From positions 1 through 15,673 of the forward strand of contig CAYOPN010000049.1 in assembly GCA_964405835.1 (NCBI GenBank): a DNA stretch of 15,673 nt, read 5' to 3'. The stretch is from JAJVIP01 sp964405835 (GTDB lineage: Bacteria; Elusimicrobiota; Elusimicrobia; F11). Positions 1 through 6,653 of this stretch are shown one piece after another (position 1 is the first letter of the stretch; each line of letters starts with the position of its first letter). A program made the translations under genes and the position numbers. The notes below the pieces were generated by a model, which saw only the letters and a list, made by a program, of their open reading frames with translations, did not search any database and was not told the origin of the DNA.

Positions 1-63
1 TTCTAAACGCTGTGAGACCATGCCTCAATTTTCAACTAAGTTTAGGACAGTGCCGGATTTGGG

Positions 64-792
64 TTACTTGTATTTGTGTCGGAGGTTGTTGAGGGGGATG
101 GTCAACAGGTCCAGGAACATCTTGGGGGCGTCGCGGAGGAGGCGGACGCGGGTGTCGGGGGAATCGACCCAGGTGACGGGGGCTTCTTTGATTTTGAAAC
201 CGAGCTTCTTGGCGATGTAAATCAACTCCACGTCAAACCCGAAGCGGTTGATGGTTTGGCGTTTGAATACCTCGTCCGCGGCCTTGGCCGTGAACATTTT
301 AAAACCGCACTGCGTATCGATGAACCCGCGCACCGTAAACAACCGCACCAGCAAACTGAAAATACGGCCGGACGCCTCGCGCAAGGCCGGTTGGCGCTTG
401 GCCACGTTGCTGCCTTTGACGCGACGGGAACCGATCACCACCTCGTAGGGGGGAGAAAGCTTCAGGAAACCCTCCACTTCCTCGATCGGCGTCGACAAAT
501 CCGCGTCCGAAAACAACCGGTGGGCGCCCTTCGCCTGCTGCATGCCGCGCCGCACCGCAGCGCCTTTTCCGATGTTCTTATTATTGGTCAACAGCCGGAC
601 CGGGACTTTGTCCGTCGGAAAATCCTCGACGACGGCACGGGTGCGGTCAAACGATGCGTCGTCAACGACAATAATTTCGGATTTGTAGGACTGGCGGGAG
701 AGAAACGCCGCAATTTTCCAAAGCGTGGGGCCAATACGCTTCTCTTCGTTGTAAGCCGGGATGATGACGGAAAGATTAATGGCTGAAGACAT
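64..792 (-). CDS. Family 2 glycosyltransferase, dolichyl-phosphate beta-glucosyltransferase-like
   Basis: A 242-residue GT2 enzyme of the DPG/dolichyl-phosphate-glucose synthase type, which transfers a sugar from a nucleotide sugar to a polyprenyl phosphate or a related acceptor at the inner membrane. Visible: the N-terminal nucleotide-binding strand SVIIPAYNEE (residues 8-17), VVDDASFD (42-49), the metal-binding DXD-type motif FSDADLSTP (94-102), GSRR (121-124), the subfamily signature DTQCGFKMF (159-167), and RFGFDVELIYIAKKLG (183-198), as in ALG5-like enzymes. No transmembrane segment is obvious, so it is probably a peripheral cytoplasmic-face enzyme. The start is the ATG at 792; a TTG two codons upstream (798) is possible but less likely, and neither has a clear Shine-Dalgarno. 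It is divergent from the receiver gene. The family is certain; donor and acceptor cannot be read from sequence. Confidence 0.9.
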   Translation of the reverse strand: MSSAINLSVIIPAYNEEKRIGPTLWKIAAFLSRQSYKSEIIVVDDASFDRTRAVVEDFPTDKVPVRLLTNNKNIGKGAAVRRGMQQAKGAHRLFSDADLSTPIEEVEGFLKLSPPYEVVIGSRRVKGSNVAKRQPALREASGRIFSLLVRLFTVRGFIDTQCGFKMFTAKAADEVFKRQTINRFGFDVELIYIAKKLGFKIKEAPVTWVDSPDTRVRLLRDAPKMFLDLLTIPLNNLRHKYK

Positions 793-851
793 GCTCAAAG
801 TATGTCGCCAAATCCATGGAATTCAACGGATTGGGGGTTAAGCTCTTGGTC

Positions 852-1274
852 ATGACCAACTCGGAGTCAGAACACAAAACCATCCTGGTGGTGGATGATG
901 ACGAATCGGTGTTGTCGTTTCTGTCGTTTTCGTTGAAGGGTGACGGGTTCACCGTGATCGAAGCCAAAGACGCCGAACAAGGACTCGCCCGTTTGAAAAC
1001 CACCAAACCCGATTTGATTTTGCTCGACATCATGCTCCCTAATATGGACGGTTTCGCGATGTGCAAGGTCGTCCGCCAAAACTCCGATCTCGCCAAAGTG
1101 CCCGTGTTGTTCATTACCGCCTACGCCGACCCCAGCAGCCTGCAAAAGACGCAACAAGCCGGCGCGCAGGGGCTGATTGAAAAACCAATCATGTACAGTG
1201 AGCTTCTCGTCCAAATACTGGACGCTCTCGCCGGCCGCTTCTCGCTCCCCACCCGCCTCCGCTTCGCTTCCTAA
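852..1274 (+). CDS. Stand-alone response-regulator receiver (CheY-like)
   Basis: A 140-residue protein made almost entirely of one phosphoacceptor receiver domain with no output domain. Key residues from the ATG at 852: acidic pocket D15 and D16 in ILVVDDDE, phosphoacceptor D59 in LILLDIMLPNMDG, switch threonine T89 in LFITAYAD, aromatic Y91 and conserved K111 in IEKP. It would be phosphorylated by a histidine kinase or act as a phosphorelay intermediate; no kinase is in the window. An in-frame ATG at 816 would add 12 residues unlike the family N-terminus, so 852 is preferred, although neither start has a good Shine-Dalgarno (a G-run at 832-836 lies somewhat far). The C-terminal tail after the domain (about residues 128-140) is short and basic. 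Divergent from the glycosyltransferase, with a 59-base shared upstream region. Confidence 0.9.
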   Translation: MTNSESEHKTILVVDDDESVLSFLSFSLKGDGFTVIEAKDAEQGLARLKTTKPDLILLDIMLPNMDGFAMCKVVRQNSDLAKVPVLFITAYADPSSLQKTQQAGAQGLIEKPIMYSELLVQILDALAGRFSLPTRLRFAS

Positions 1275-1283
1275 TTGTTCGGT

Positions 1284-1350
1284 TGAAGCTTGAGAATTGG
1301 CACTTGAGAATTCTCAAACCAAGAACCAATCCTCAATCATCAAGCTTCAA
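1284..1350. repeat. Nested imperfect inverted repeat in spacer
   Basis: The non-coding stretch 1275-1404 holds an 11-base perfect inverted repeat: TTGAAGCTTGA at 1284-1294 and its reverse complement TCAAGCTTCAA at 1340-1350. Inside it, ATTGG (1296-1300) pairs with CCAAT (1326-1330). The 10-mer CTTGAGAATT occurs twice in direct orientation (1289-1298 and 1303-1312). The composition (TTGAAG/TTGAGA words) differs from the flanking genes. This resembles a decayed palindromic intergenic element or a transcript-end structure; it lacks a clean U-run for an intrinsic terminator. Confidence 0.6.
1304..1317. repeat. Perfect 14-base palindrome TTGAGAATTCTCAA
   Basis: TTGAGAATTCTCAA is self-complementary over its full length, with no loop, and lies at the centre of the larger inverted repeat between the receiver gene and the 125-residue protein. 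As DNA it could bind a dimeric regulator; as RNA a loopless palindrome is a poor hairpin. Its left half repeats the 10-mer at 1289-1298, which favours repeat-element origin over a dedicated operator. Confidence 0.6.
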
Positions 1351-1404
1351 ATTGCAAATGCAGATGAATGCCCCACGGACTCGTTATTTGCTAATAAATA
1401 GTCT

Positions 1405-1782
1405 ATGTCGCTCGACAAGTCGCAACACTATATATTTCGCATCGGATCGGACAATCAACATCGCCTGCATTGGGACGGGAAGAAATGGCAATACGAATTC
1501 CTCGCCGGCGGCGTACTTTTTGACCAATTGAGCAGCGACAGCGAAGAAGAACTGGAATCGGTGGTGGGCGTGCACGGACTAACGCTGGACCGCTTTTCGG
1601 TGGACAACGACAAAGCCGGCGCCGTTTACAGCCAGAACATCAAGACCAAACTCGCCAAACTCACCGACGCCGGCATCGACCCCTGCCCCAAACACGGCCT
1701 CATCTCCAAAAACATGGACAACACCTGCGAGGCCTGCACGAACACCGACTATCCGGACGACCACAAGGGGACTGAAGGCTGA
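1405..1782 (+). CDS. Unrecognised 125-residue protein with putative zinc-knuckle
   Basis: I do not recognise this family. The N-terminal 60 residues are soluble and contain aromatic, strand-like segments (HYIFRIG, RLHWDGKKWQYEFLAGG), followed by an acidic stretch SSDSEEELES (43-52). The C-terminal third contains C94-P-K-H97, then C108-E-A-C111, giving C-x2-H-x10-C-x2-C, a plausible single zinc site. No signal peptide or membrane segment, so probably cytoplasmic. The start is fixed by an in-frame TAG at 1399-1401, six bases before the ATG; the AT-rich leader has no Shine-Dalgarno. It ends two bases before the next gene's ATG, so it is probably co-transcribed with the outer-membrane protein and lipoprotein downstream. 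Coding status is supported by length, tight spacing and the paired Cys/His residues. Confidence 0.7.
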   Translation: MSLDKSQHYIFRIGSDNQHRLHWDGKKWQYEFLAGGVLFDQLSSDSEEELESVVGVHGLTLDRFSVDNDKAGAVYSQNIKTKLAKLTDAGIDPCPKHGLISKNMDNTCEACTNTDYPDDHKGTEG

Positions 1783-1784
1783 TC

Positions 1785-2645
1785 ATGAAACACTCCGCTT
1801 TTTTTATTGCCGGCTTCTGTTTGCTGACGGGGCCAAACCTTCACGCGCGCCCGCTGTTCACCGAAGAAGTAAATACCATAGGGAAAAAAGCCTTTGAGGC
1901 ATCCGTGTCCGCCGGCATTCGCAACGACGAATTCGGTACGCCGGTCATCAAATACAACACCGGCACAATTCCGTTTTCGGCGCGTATCGGCTTCACCCGC
2001 ACGTTTGACGCGGGTTTCTATTTGACTTATATCGGTCAGCGGCTCGAAACCGGCAATGCCAGTTACACCGGAAGTTCAAACGGCATGTTTTCTCCGTTCT
2101 TCAAAGTGTCGCCTTGGCCCTACCTCGGGTTCCAAGGCATCTGGCACACCAAGAATTCCGAACAAGGCGCACAGAACCTGCCGGTCGCGCGCGGACATGA
2201 TTTCGAATCCATTATGCTTCTAAAGTTGCCCACAGCCTGGCCTGTAAACTTTAATGTCGGTTACCTCAGCAAAGGGTATTACCGCACCAAACTCGGCATC
2301 AGCAACGATCACGCTTACAAAGTTGAACCTGGAAATATTTTCGAAGCCAAGGGCGCTTTGGAAGTGCCTATCGCTTTCAACATTTCGCTATTGGGCGAAC
2401 TGGCCTACTACAACAGTGAGGAAGACCGCATTGAAGGGGTGGCTGTTCCCGAATCCGCCAGCGAAGCCATGGACGCGCTGGCCGGAATTACCTGGGCTTA
2501 CGCGGGCTGGAACATCGGCGCGGGCGCCGCTTTCGGACTTTTGGACGAGCAATACACCAGCTTTGATCTCGAACGCGGCGCGGGGGACGTCATGTACAAA
2601 ATGACGGTCAGCTACCGACTGGTCGCCCGGAGACCCAACCAATGA
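1785..2645 (+). CDS. Predicted outer-membrane beta-barrel protein
   Basis: A 286-residue protein with a signal peptide (MKHSAFFIAGFCLLTGPNLHA, cleavage near residue 21). The mature part alternates polar and hydrophobic residues and is rich in Gly, Tyr, Phe and Asn, as in transmembrane beta-strands: repeated patterns such as RIGFTRTFDAGFYLTYIG (about 66-83), FNVGYLSKGYYRTKLG (155-170), ISLLGELAYYNS and a closing strand YKMTVSYRLV. This fits an outer-membrane barrel or transporter-like porin of about 12 strands; the C-terminus runs a few residues past the last strand and lacks a terminal Phe. A GAAGG Shine-Dalgarno (1774-1778) lies inside the end of the preceding gene. It overlaps the lipoprotein gene by ATGA. 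The substrate is unknown. Confidence 0.75.
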   Translation: MKHSAFFIAGFCLLTGPNLHARPLFTEEVNTIGKKAFEASVSAGIRNDEFGTPVIKYNTGTIPFSARIGFTRTFDAGFYLTYIGQRLETGNASYTGSSNGMFSPFFKVSPWPYLGFQGIWHTKNSEQGAQNLPVARGHDFESIMLLKLPTAWPVNFNVGYLSKGYYRTKLGISNDHAYKVEPGNIFEAKGALEVPIAFNISLLGELAYYNSEEDRIEGVAVPESASEAMDALAGITWAYAGWNIGAGAAFGLLDEQYTSFDLERGAGDVMYKMTVSYRLVARRPNQ

Positions 2646-3415
2646 AGCGCCATCTCATCCTGGCCGCGCTGATTGGAATGACCGTTCTCGGCTGCAAACG
2701 CAAGAACGAGCCCAATAAAATCCTTGATCCGCTTCCTGTTAACACAACCCTAACGTGTGTGCCAGCCCAGATCGGCCAAGGATGGTACGCTCTAAAACGG
2801 GACTTACTGGCTGTGCTTATTTCGGTCATCAACCGCACATCGTTGTTGAGCGCCACCTTTCCGGCATCTTATCCGGAACTGACCCCAACCGGTCCTCTTG
2901 GTGAATATTCGCTGACACTGAACGACCGTCATTACGGCACGGGGCAAGCAACGATCCGGTTCTTCTCGGACGATGCCCATACCACGCCGATCGATCCAGT
3001 TCAGGACGTGTCCTCTACCGCTACGATTAAATCCGTCAGCATCTCCATTAACGTCACAGGTTCCAGCCTTTTCACGGGGAATGAATCATTAACTTTAACT
3101 TACGACACCGCTGGCCTACTGGATTCCGCACGCCGCCTGACCGGCACATCGGTTTTTACCGGAACAAACGACTCCATCACCTTCACGATGGCGCCGCCAG
3201 GTCTGCGCGGAGCGTATGAAGGCCTGGTCGATGGGCATATGTCAGCCACGGGAACCGGCCCGGGTGGATCAACCACCCGTTTTGAAATGGATTTTTTTGC
3301 CGATCATGCCGGCAACGGCACGATTGTTTGGGAGGATATCCGCGGAGGAATTCATTACAACGACAACGCCTCTGGCTATGTAGTGACGCATTTGTATCGT
3401 TTGTTGTTAGATTGA
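2642..3415 (+). CDS. Predicted lipoprotein of unknown function
   Basis: A 257-residue protein starting with a short lipoprotein-type signal: MKR, a hydrophobic core, then VLGC with the lipidated cysteine at C18. Leu at the -2 position is less usual, so the lipobox is good but not perfect. The remainder is Ser/Thr/Gly rich and beta-like, with many short strands (for example ATIKSVSISINVTGSS about 128-143) and no recognisable domain. It probably sits in the outer or inner membrane facing the periplasm. The start overlaps the barrel gene stop (ATGA, 2642-2645) and is served by GGAG at 2629-2632, so translation is probably coupled and the two proteins may work together. No homologous function can be assigned from sequence alone. 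Confidence 0.7.
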   Translation: MKRHLILAALIGMTVLGCKRKNEPNKILDPLPVNTTLTCVPAQIGQGWYALKRDLLAVLISVINRTSLLSATFPASYPELTPTGPLGEYSLTLNDRHYGTGQATIRFFSDDAHTTPIDPVQDVSSTATIKSVSISINVTGSSLFTGNESLTLTYDTAGLLDSARRLTGTSVFTGTNDSITFTMAPPGLRGAYEGLVDGHMSATGTGPGGSTTRFEMDFFADHAGNGTIVWEDIRGGIHYNDNASGYVVTHLYRLLLD

Positions 3416-3427
3416 TTTTGTGAGTAT

Positions 3428-3448
3428 TGTGGATAACTCTGTGGAAAA
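3428..3448 (-). promoter_or_regulatory. Pair of DnaA-box-like sites
   Basis: On the minus strand, TTATCCACA (3428-3436) is the exact consensus DnaA box, and TTTTCCACA (3440-3448) also satisfies the relaxed TTWTNCACA form. They share orientation, with 12 bases between equivalent positions (about one helical turn). They lie in the 124-base spacer 3416-3539 between the lipoprotein and adenylate cyclase genes. About 40 bases further on is a 13-base all-A/T-type run (3491-3503, one G/C-free stretch). This could be DnaA control of the cyclase gene or a small replication-related site. Confidence 0.5.
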
Positions 3449-3521
3449 ACCCCTTGACGGTCTCTGCTCGGAAAGGTAAGAACCATGAGCTAATTAATTA
3501 TAAGGACACTTAACCTCAGAC

Positions 3522-3537
3522 AGGAGAGCTCACTCCT
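3522..3537 (+). promoter_or_regulatory. Shine-Dalgarno held in a hairpin before the cyclase
   Basis: The only good ribosome-binding site before the ATG at 3540 is AGGAG at 3522-3526, 13 bases upstream, which is longer than usual. Its exact complement CTCCT lies at 3533-3537, giving a 5-base-pair stem with a six-base loop (AGCTCA). In the mRNA this stem could either hide the site or, when melted, release it; folding also brings the stem close to the start codon. The structure is small and may be weak on its own. Confidence 0.4.
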
Positions 3538-3539
3538 AG

Positions 3540-5708
3540 ATGACGTCCGCGTTAGAAATTCGACATATTCTCTCTTTTGTAATTTTGTTTACGGCGCTTA
3601 TCAGCCTGGCTTTAGGCGGATTGGTGCTTATGGACAGTCCCCGCCGCACTGTTAACCGCCTTTTCACCGCTCTCGCCGGCATCTTCTTCGTTTCAGGACT
3701 CTCCTTCATTGGCTTGAACTACACACATTCTCCTGAAATTTCTCTCATCTGGTCTCGCCTTTATACCATCAGCCTATTGTTCGTCTCTCCGCTCTTCTAC
3801 CACCTGGTCCTCGGCAGCATCGGCAACGAATTCAAAAACCAGGAAAATCTCACCTCCGGTTTCTATGAACGCGTAAAACAACTGGCCTATGTTTTCAGCG
3901 GCGGCTGGTTTCTGCTCATGGTGGGAGGCCTGACACCACAACAGCTCGCGCGGTTCGCCTACTTTTCGATTCCCGACATCGGCAAACAGTTTTGGGTCGC
4001 CGCGCTGCTCTTCGGCGTGCTGATCTCCATCGCGATAACGCTTTTGGCCAAACAGGCCAACGAATCCAAAGACCCCACCCAAAAGAGCCGCTTGCTCTAC
4101 ATGTTGTTCGGGTCCGGCGTGTTGGTGGTGTCGGTGGGGATCATGGTACCGATCATTGTCTGGGGCGAAATAGAAATCAGCTGGTTTTTCCCGGGGCTGC
4201 ACGTGGCGGCCTGCGTGTGCTTGGCGCTCATCGCCTACTCGCTGACGACCAGCCATCTCTATCACTTCTCGGAATTGCTGCGGAAAACCCTGGCCTTCCT
4301 GGTCATGACGCTCGTGCTCTTGACCGTTTTCGGCGGCACGCATTTGATTTCGAGCAAATTGCTTTTGCCCTATCTGCCAAACTCCGACCTTTTCGCGATG
4401 GGCCTCTCGTCCATTTTCATGGCGCTTTTGTTCCATCCGCTGCGTTACCGCGTCCAAAACCTGGTCGACCGCATCTTCTTCGCGCAACGCTACGACCAGA
4501 TGCAACGCCTGCGCGGCCTTTCCCGCCGCGTGCTGTCCTCAGCAGACCGCGATGAACTCCTCAACGTCTTCTTCTCCAGTCTCCAGAGCATCGGTTTTGA
4601 TTCTATTAGCCTCATGCTCAAAGATCCGCAGAAATCCATTTTTCAAATCAAGAAAGGGGTAGGCCTTTCCGCAAACGCGGAAGGGTTTTTCTTGAGAAAC
4701 GATTCTTTGCTCATACAACACGTGCGCGAAGAGAAAGGGGAACTCATCCGGGACGAGGTGCTCCGCCGGATCCTGACCGATTGGGAACGCCAGGCCATCA
4801 GCGATGAAATGGAAGTGCTGCAGGCCGAGATTGCGTTTCCGCTTTTCTCCACGCGCCGCCGCGCGCTCTTCGGCGTGATCACTCTCGGCAATTCCGACCT
4901 CGGATATTCCTCTTACAAGGGCCGCAACATCTTCTGGCTCAAATCCGTCATCGACAACGCGGGCATCATGCTCGACAATTTTTACCATCAGGAATTCGCG
5001 AACGCGCTGGTGCCTTACGTTGGTAAAACCTGGGCCGTTGAAATGCGCCGCAACAAGGAAGGTTTCCGCGAACGCCTTTCGGGACACCGCACTTGGGTGT
5101 CGGTGCTCATGGTCGACATCCGCCACTTCACACCGCTTTCCGGCCGGCTTGATCCGCGCGAAGTGGTCGAACTCCTCAAAGATTTCCGCTCGCGCGTGGC
5201 CCCGATCGTTTACCGCCACCAAGGGACTATCGACAAATTTATTGGCGACGCCATCATGGTCGTGTTCGGCCTGCCGATTCTTCCCAAACTGGCCAATCCC
5301 GACCAGAACGCCGTGCAATGCGCGATGGAAATTATGCGCGAAATCGACGCCATGAACGTGGCGCGCCGCAACAATGGCAACAAAGAACCCATTGCGATCG
5401 GCATCGGCATATCGTCCGGCGAAGTGATCGCGGGGAACGTGGACTCGGGCGATCGCGTGGAATACACGGTCATCGGCGACGCGGTGAACATGGTCGCGCG
5501 CATCGAAGACACGGCCGGCGACAATCAGATTTTGCTCTCACCGGCGACCTACAACCGGGTCAAAGAAATAGTTTCGGCCAAAGCCTGGCAGCCCAAACAT
5601 TTACAAGGGTTCGAACAGTCCGTTATGCTGTACGAGTTATTGAGCGTTGAAACCCAAGAAGGGACCGACACCGGTTCCGAGCCCCGCCGCCTCGCCGCCA
5701 ACCAGTAA
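3540..5708 (+). CDS. Membrane sensor-GAF-class III adenylate cyclase
   Basis: A 722-residue membrane cyclase expected to convert ATP to cAMP in response to an unknown signal. The N-terminal 300 residues hold about eight or nine membrane helices (roughly 10-30, 41-61, 73-92, 115-132, 151-170, 185-208, 215-236, 250-270, 284-299). A linker HPLRYRVQNLVDRIFF (299-314) follows, of the type seen after multi-helix sensor regions of histidine kinases. Residues about 325-480 look like a GAF domain. The cyclase catalytic domain (about 515-700) has all six canonical residues: metal aspartates D526 (VDIRHFT) and D570 (IGDAIM), adenine-selecting K566 and D647 (VIGDAVN), and transition-state N650 and R654. 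This set indicates ATP rather than GTP specificity. No cAMP receptor protein is encoded nearby. Start ATG 3540, with an unusual structured Shine-Dalgarno. Confidence 0.93.
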   Translation: MTSALEIRHILSFVILFTALISLALGGLVLMDSPRRTVNRLFTALAGIFFVSGLSFIGLNYTHSPEISLIWSRLYTISLLFVSPLFYHLVLGSIGNEFKNQENLTSGFYERVKQLAYVFSGGWFLLMVGGLTPQQLARFAYFSIPDIGKQFWVAALLFGVLISIAITLLAKQANESKDPTQKSRLLYMLFGSGVLVVSVGIMVPIIVWGEIEISWFFPGLHVAACVCLALIAYSLTTSHLYHFSELLRKTLAFLVMTLVLLTVFGGTHLISSKLLLPYLPNSDLFAMGLSSIFMALLFHPLRYRVQNLVDRIFFAQRYDQMQRLRGLSRRVLSSADRDELLNVFFSSLQSIGFDSISLMLKDPQKSIFQIKKGVGLSANAEGFFLRNDSLLIQHVREEKGELIRDEVLRRILTDWERQAISDEMEVLQAEIAFPLFSTRRRALFGVITLGNSDLGYSSYKGRNIFWLKSVIDNAGIMLDNFYHQEFANALVPYVGKTWAVEMRRNKEGFRERLSGHRTWVSVLMVDIRHFTPLSGRLDPREVVELLKDFRSRVAPIVYRHQGTIDKFIGDAIMVVFGLPILPKLANPDQNAVQCAMEIMREIDAMNVARRNNGNKEPIAIGIGISSGEVIAGNVDSGDRVEYTVIGDAVNMVARIEDTAGDNQILLSPATYNRVKEIVSAKAWQPKHLQGFEQSVMLYELLSVETQEGTDTGSEPRRLAANQ

Positions 5709-5741
5709 CCGCTCTCCGACGAAGAAACCGCCTTCCCTGCG

Positions 5742-5770
5742 TTGACATCCCTGCCGCGATGTCGTTTAAT
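5742..5770 (+). promoter_or_regulatory. Sigma-70-type promoter for the iron permease
   Basis: A perfect -35 hexamer TTGACA (5742-5747) is followed by a 17-base spacer and TTTAAT (5765-5770), five of six matches to the -10 consensus. The predicted transcription start is near 5777, about 20 bases before the ATG at 5798, giving a short leader with an AAGGAAGG ribosome-binding site at 5787-5794. Confidence 0.75.
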
Positions 5771-5783
5771 GAAAATCAATTTC
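5765..5783 (+). promoter_or_regulatory. Fur-box-like operator over the -10 region
   Basis: TTTAATGAAAATCAATTTC at 5765-5783 matches 14 of 19 positions of the classical Fur box GATAATGATAATCATTATC. It contains the symmetrical arms TGAAA (5770-5774) and TTTCA (5780-5784). It overlaps the -10 hexamer and the predicted transcription start, where an iron-loaded Fur dimer would block RNA polymerase. The gene controlled is an iron permease, which fits the expected regulon. Confidence 0.65.
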
Positions 5784-5797
5784 AATAAGGAAGGCAT

Positions 5798-6598
5798 ATG
5801 CTTCAAGCGTTTATCATCGTTTCAAGAGAAGGACTCGAGGCGTTTCTCATTGTAGCGGTCATCATGACCTACCTCAAAAAGACCAACCGACGGGACCTGC
5901 TCCCAGCCGTTCAGTGGGGAATCATCACCTCGGTGCTGGCTTCCATCGGAATGGCTTTCGTGCTCGCCAAAGTATCCAATGTTCCGCTACTGGAAGGGGT
6001 CCTCGGTGTGGTCACGGCGGTCCTTGTGGCGACCCTCATTATTCATATGTGGCGGCTCGGCCCCGCCTTCGCGAAAGAAATGGAAAACAAAGTTTCTCAA
6101 GCGTCTCAGCTGCCGGACCGGAAAGCATCGTTGTTCGGCGTTTTTCTTTTAACGGTCTTCCTTATCACCAGAGAAGGGATGGAAACGGCGCTCATGCTTT
6201 TCCAGGTGAAGAACGGGCGTTTTATCATGGGGAGTTTCTTGGGACTGGGCGGAGCGGCTTTGATTTCTTGGCTCTGGGTCCGATACAGCCACCTTATAAA
6301 TCTCCGCCGGTTTTTCCGGATCACCGGTGTCTATTTGATTTTCTTCATGGTCCAAGTGTTGTTCACCGCGTTCCACGAATTTTCCGAAGCAGGCGTCCTG
6401 CCCAACAGCGAAGCATTTCACATCGCCACGGAACCCTACGCGCCCGATGGAATGTACGGGAAATGGTTTTCAATGATCTCGGTGGTGGGATTGGGGCTCT
6501 GGCTGATCGTTGTCGCCATCATTGATAAAAACAAACGCCGCAAACAACCCGCCCAAAATCCCGCCCCTTACCTTGACACGAAAGGGGTTGGTGGTTAA
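5798..6598 (+). CDS. FTR1-family iron permease
   Basis: A 266-residue inner-membrane permease of the FTR1/EfeU family, which moves iron into the cytoplasm. Both hallmark REXXE iron-binding motifs are present: REGLE at 10-14 in the first helix and REGME at 125-129 in the fourth. A further acidic motif FHEFSEAG (192-199) matches the conserved HE-x2-EAG region of bacterial members. About seven hydrophobic helices are visible (4-24, 40-58, 65-84, 112-130, 142-161, 172-191, 224-243), and the tail is short and basic. Length fits the family. No EfeO or EfeB partner, ferroxidase or cytochrome is encoded next to it, so the oxidation state of the substrate is open. It has its own promoter and Fur-like site and lies 55 bases upstream of the korAB-sucCD genes, whose products need Fe-S clusters. 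Confidence 0.92.
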   Translation: MLQAFIIVSREGLEAFLIVAVIMTYLKKTNRRDLLPAVQWGIITSVLASIGMAFVLAKVSNVPLLEGVLGVVTAVLVATLIIHMWRLGPAFAKEMENKVSQASQLPDRKASLFGVFLLTVFLITREGMETALMLFQVKNGRFIMGSFLGLGGAALISWLWVRYSHLINLRRFFRITGVYLIFFMVQVLFTAFHEFSEAGVLPNSEAFHIATEPYAPDGMYGKWFSMISVVGLGLWLIVVAIIDKNKRRKQPAQNPAPYLDTKGVGG

Positions 6599-6612
6599 AC
6601 TCGGAAAACATC

Positions 6613-6628
6613 AACAATTCACATTGTT
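6613..6628 (+). repeat. Short inverted repeat between permease and korA
   Basis: AACAAT (6613-6618) and ATTGTT (6623-6628) form a six-base-pair stem with a TCAC loop, followed by two more T residues. In the 55-base spacer between the permease and korA it could act as a weak transcription-attenuating or RNA-processing hairpin, or be chance. The stem is too A/T-rich and the T-run too short to call a terminator. Confidence 0.3.
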
Positions 6629-6653
6629 TTAGACGGAAAGAGGACCACAAAAC

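Noticed and set aside
1..63. Terminator or partial gene at the left edge
   Set aside because: No convincing hairpin with a T-run on the minus strand and no frame with recognisable protein sequence in these 63 bases.
76..786. Long open frame opposite the glycosyltransferase (236 codons)
   Set aside because: It mirrors a GT2 gene with clear motifs; its translation is rich in Gly, Asp, His and Arg with no recognisable domain, typical of antisense frames in GC-rich coding DNA.
816..851. Upstream ATG extending the receiver protein by 12 residues
   Set aside because: The extra residues do not resemble receiver N-termini and no ribosome site precedes the ATG; kept only as an alternative start.
3454..3482. 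TTGACG with a possible -10 TAAGAA 17 bases later, as a cyclase promoter
   Set aside because: The -10 matches only three of six consensus positions; the better TATAAG at 3499-3504 has no -35 at the right distance. A promoter here is likely but I cannot place it.
4539..5318. 259-codon minus-strand frame inside the cyclase gene
   Set aside because: Complement of a conserved GAF/cyclase region; composition (His, Asp, Glu runs) is that of an antisense frame.
6613..6630. Hairpin after the iron permease as an intrinsic terminator
   Set aside because: The stem is six A/T-rich pairs with a four-base loop, followed by only two further T residues; too weak to call a terminator, so listed as an inverted repeat only.
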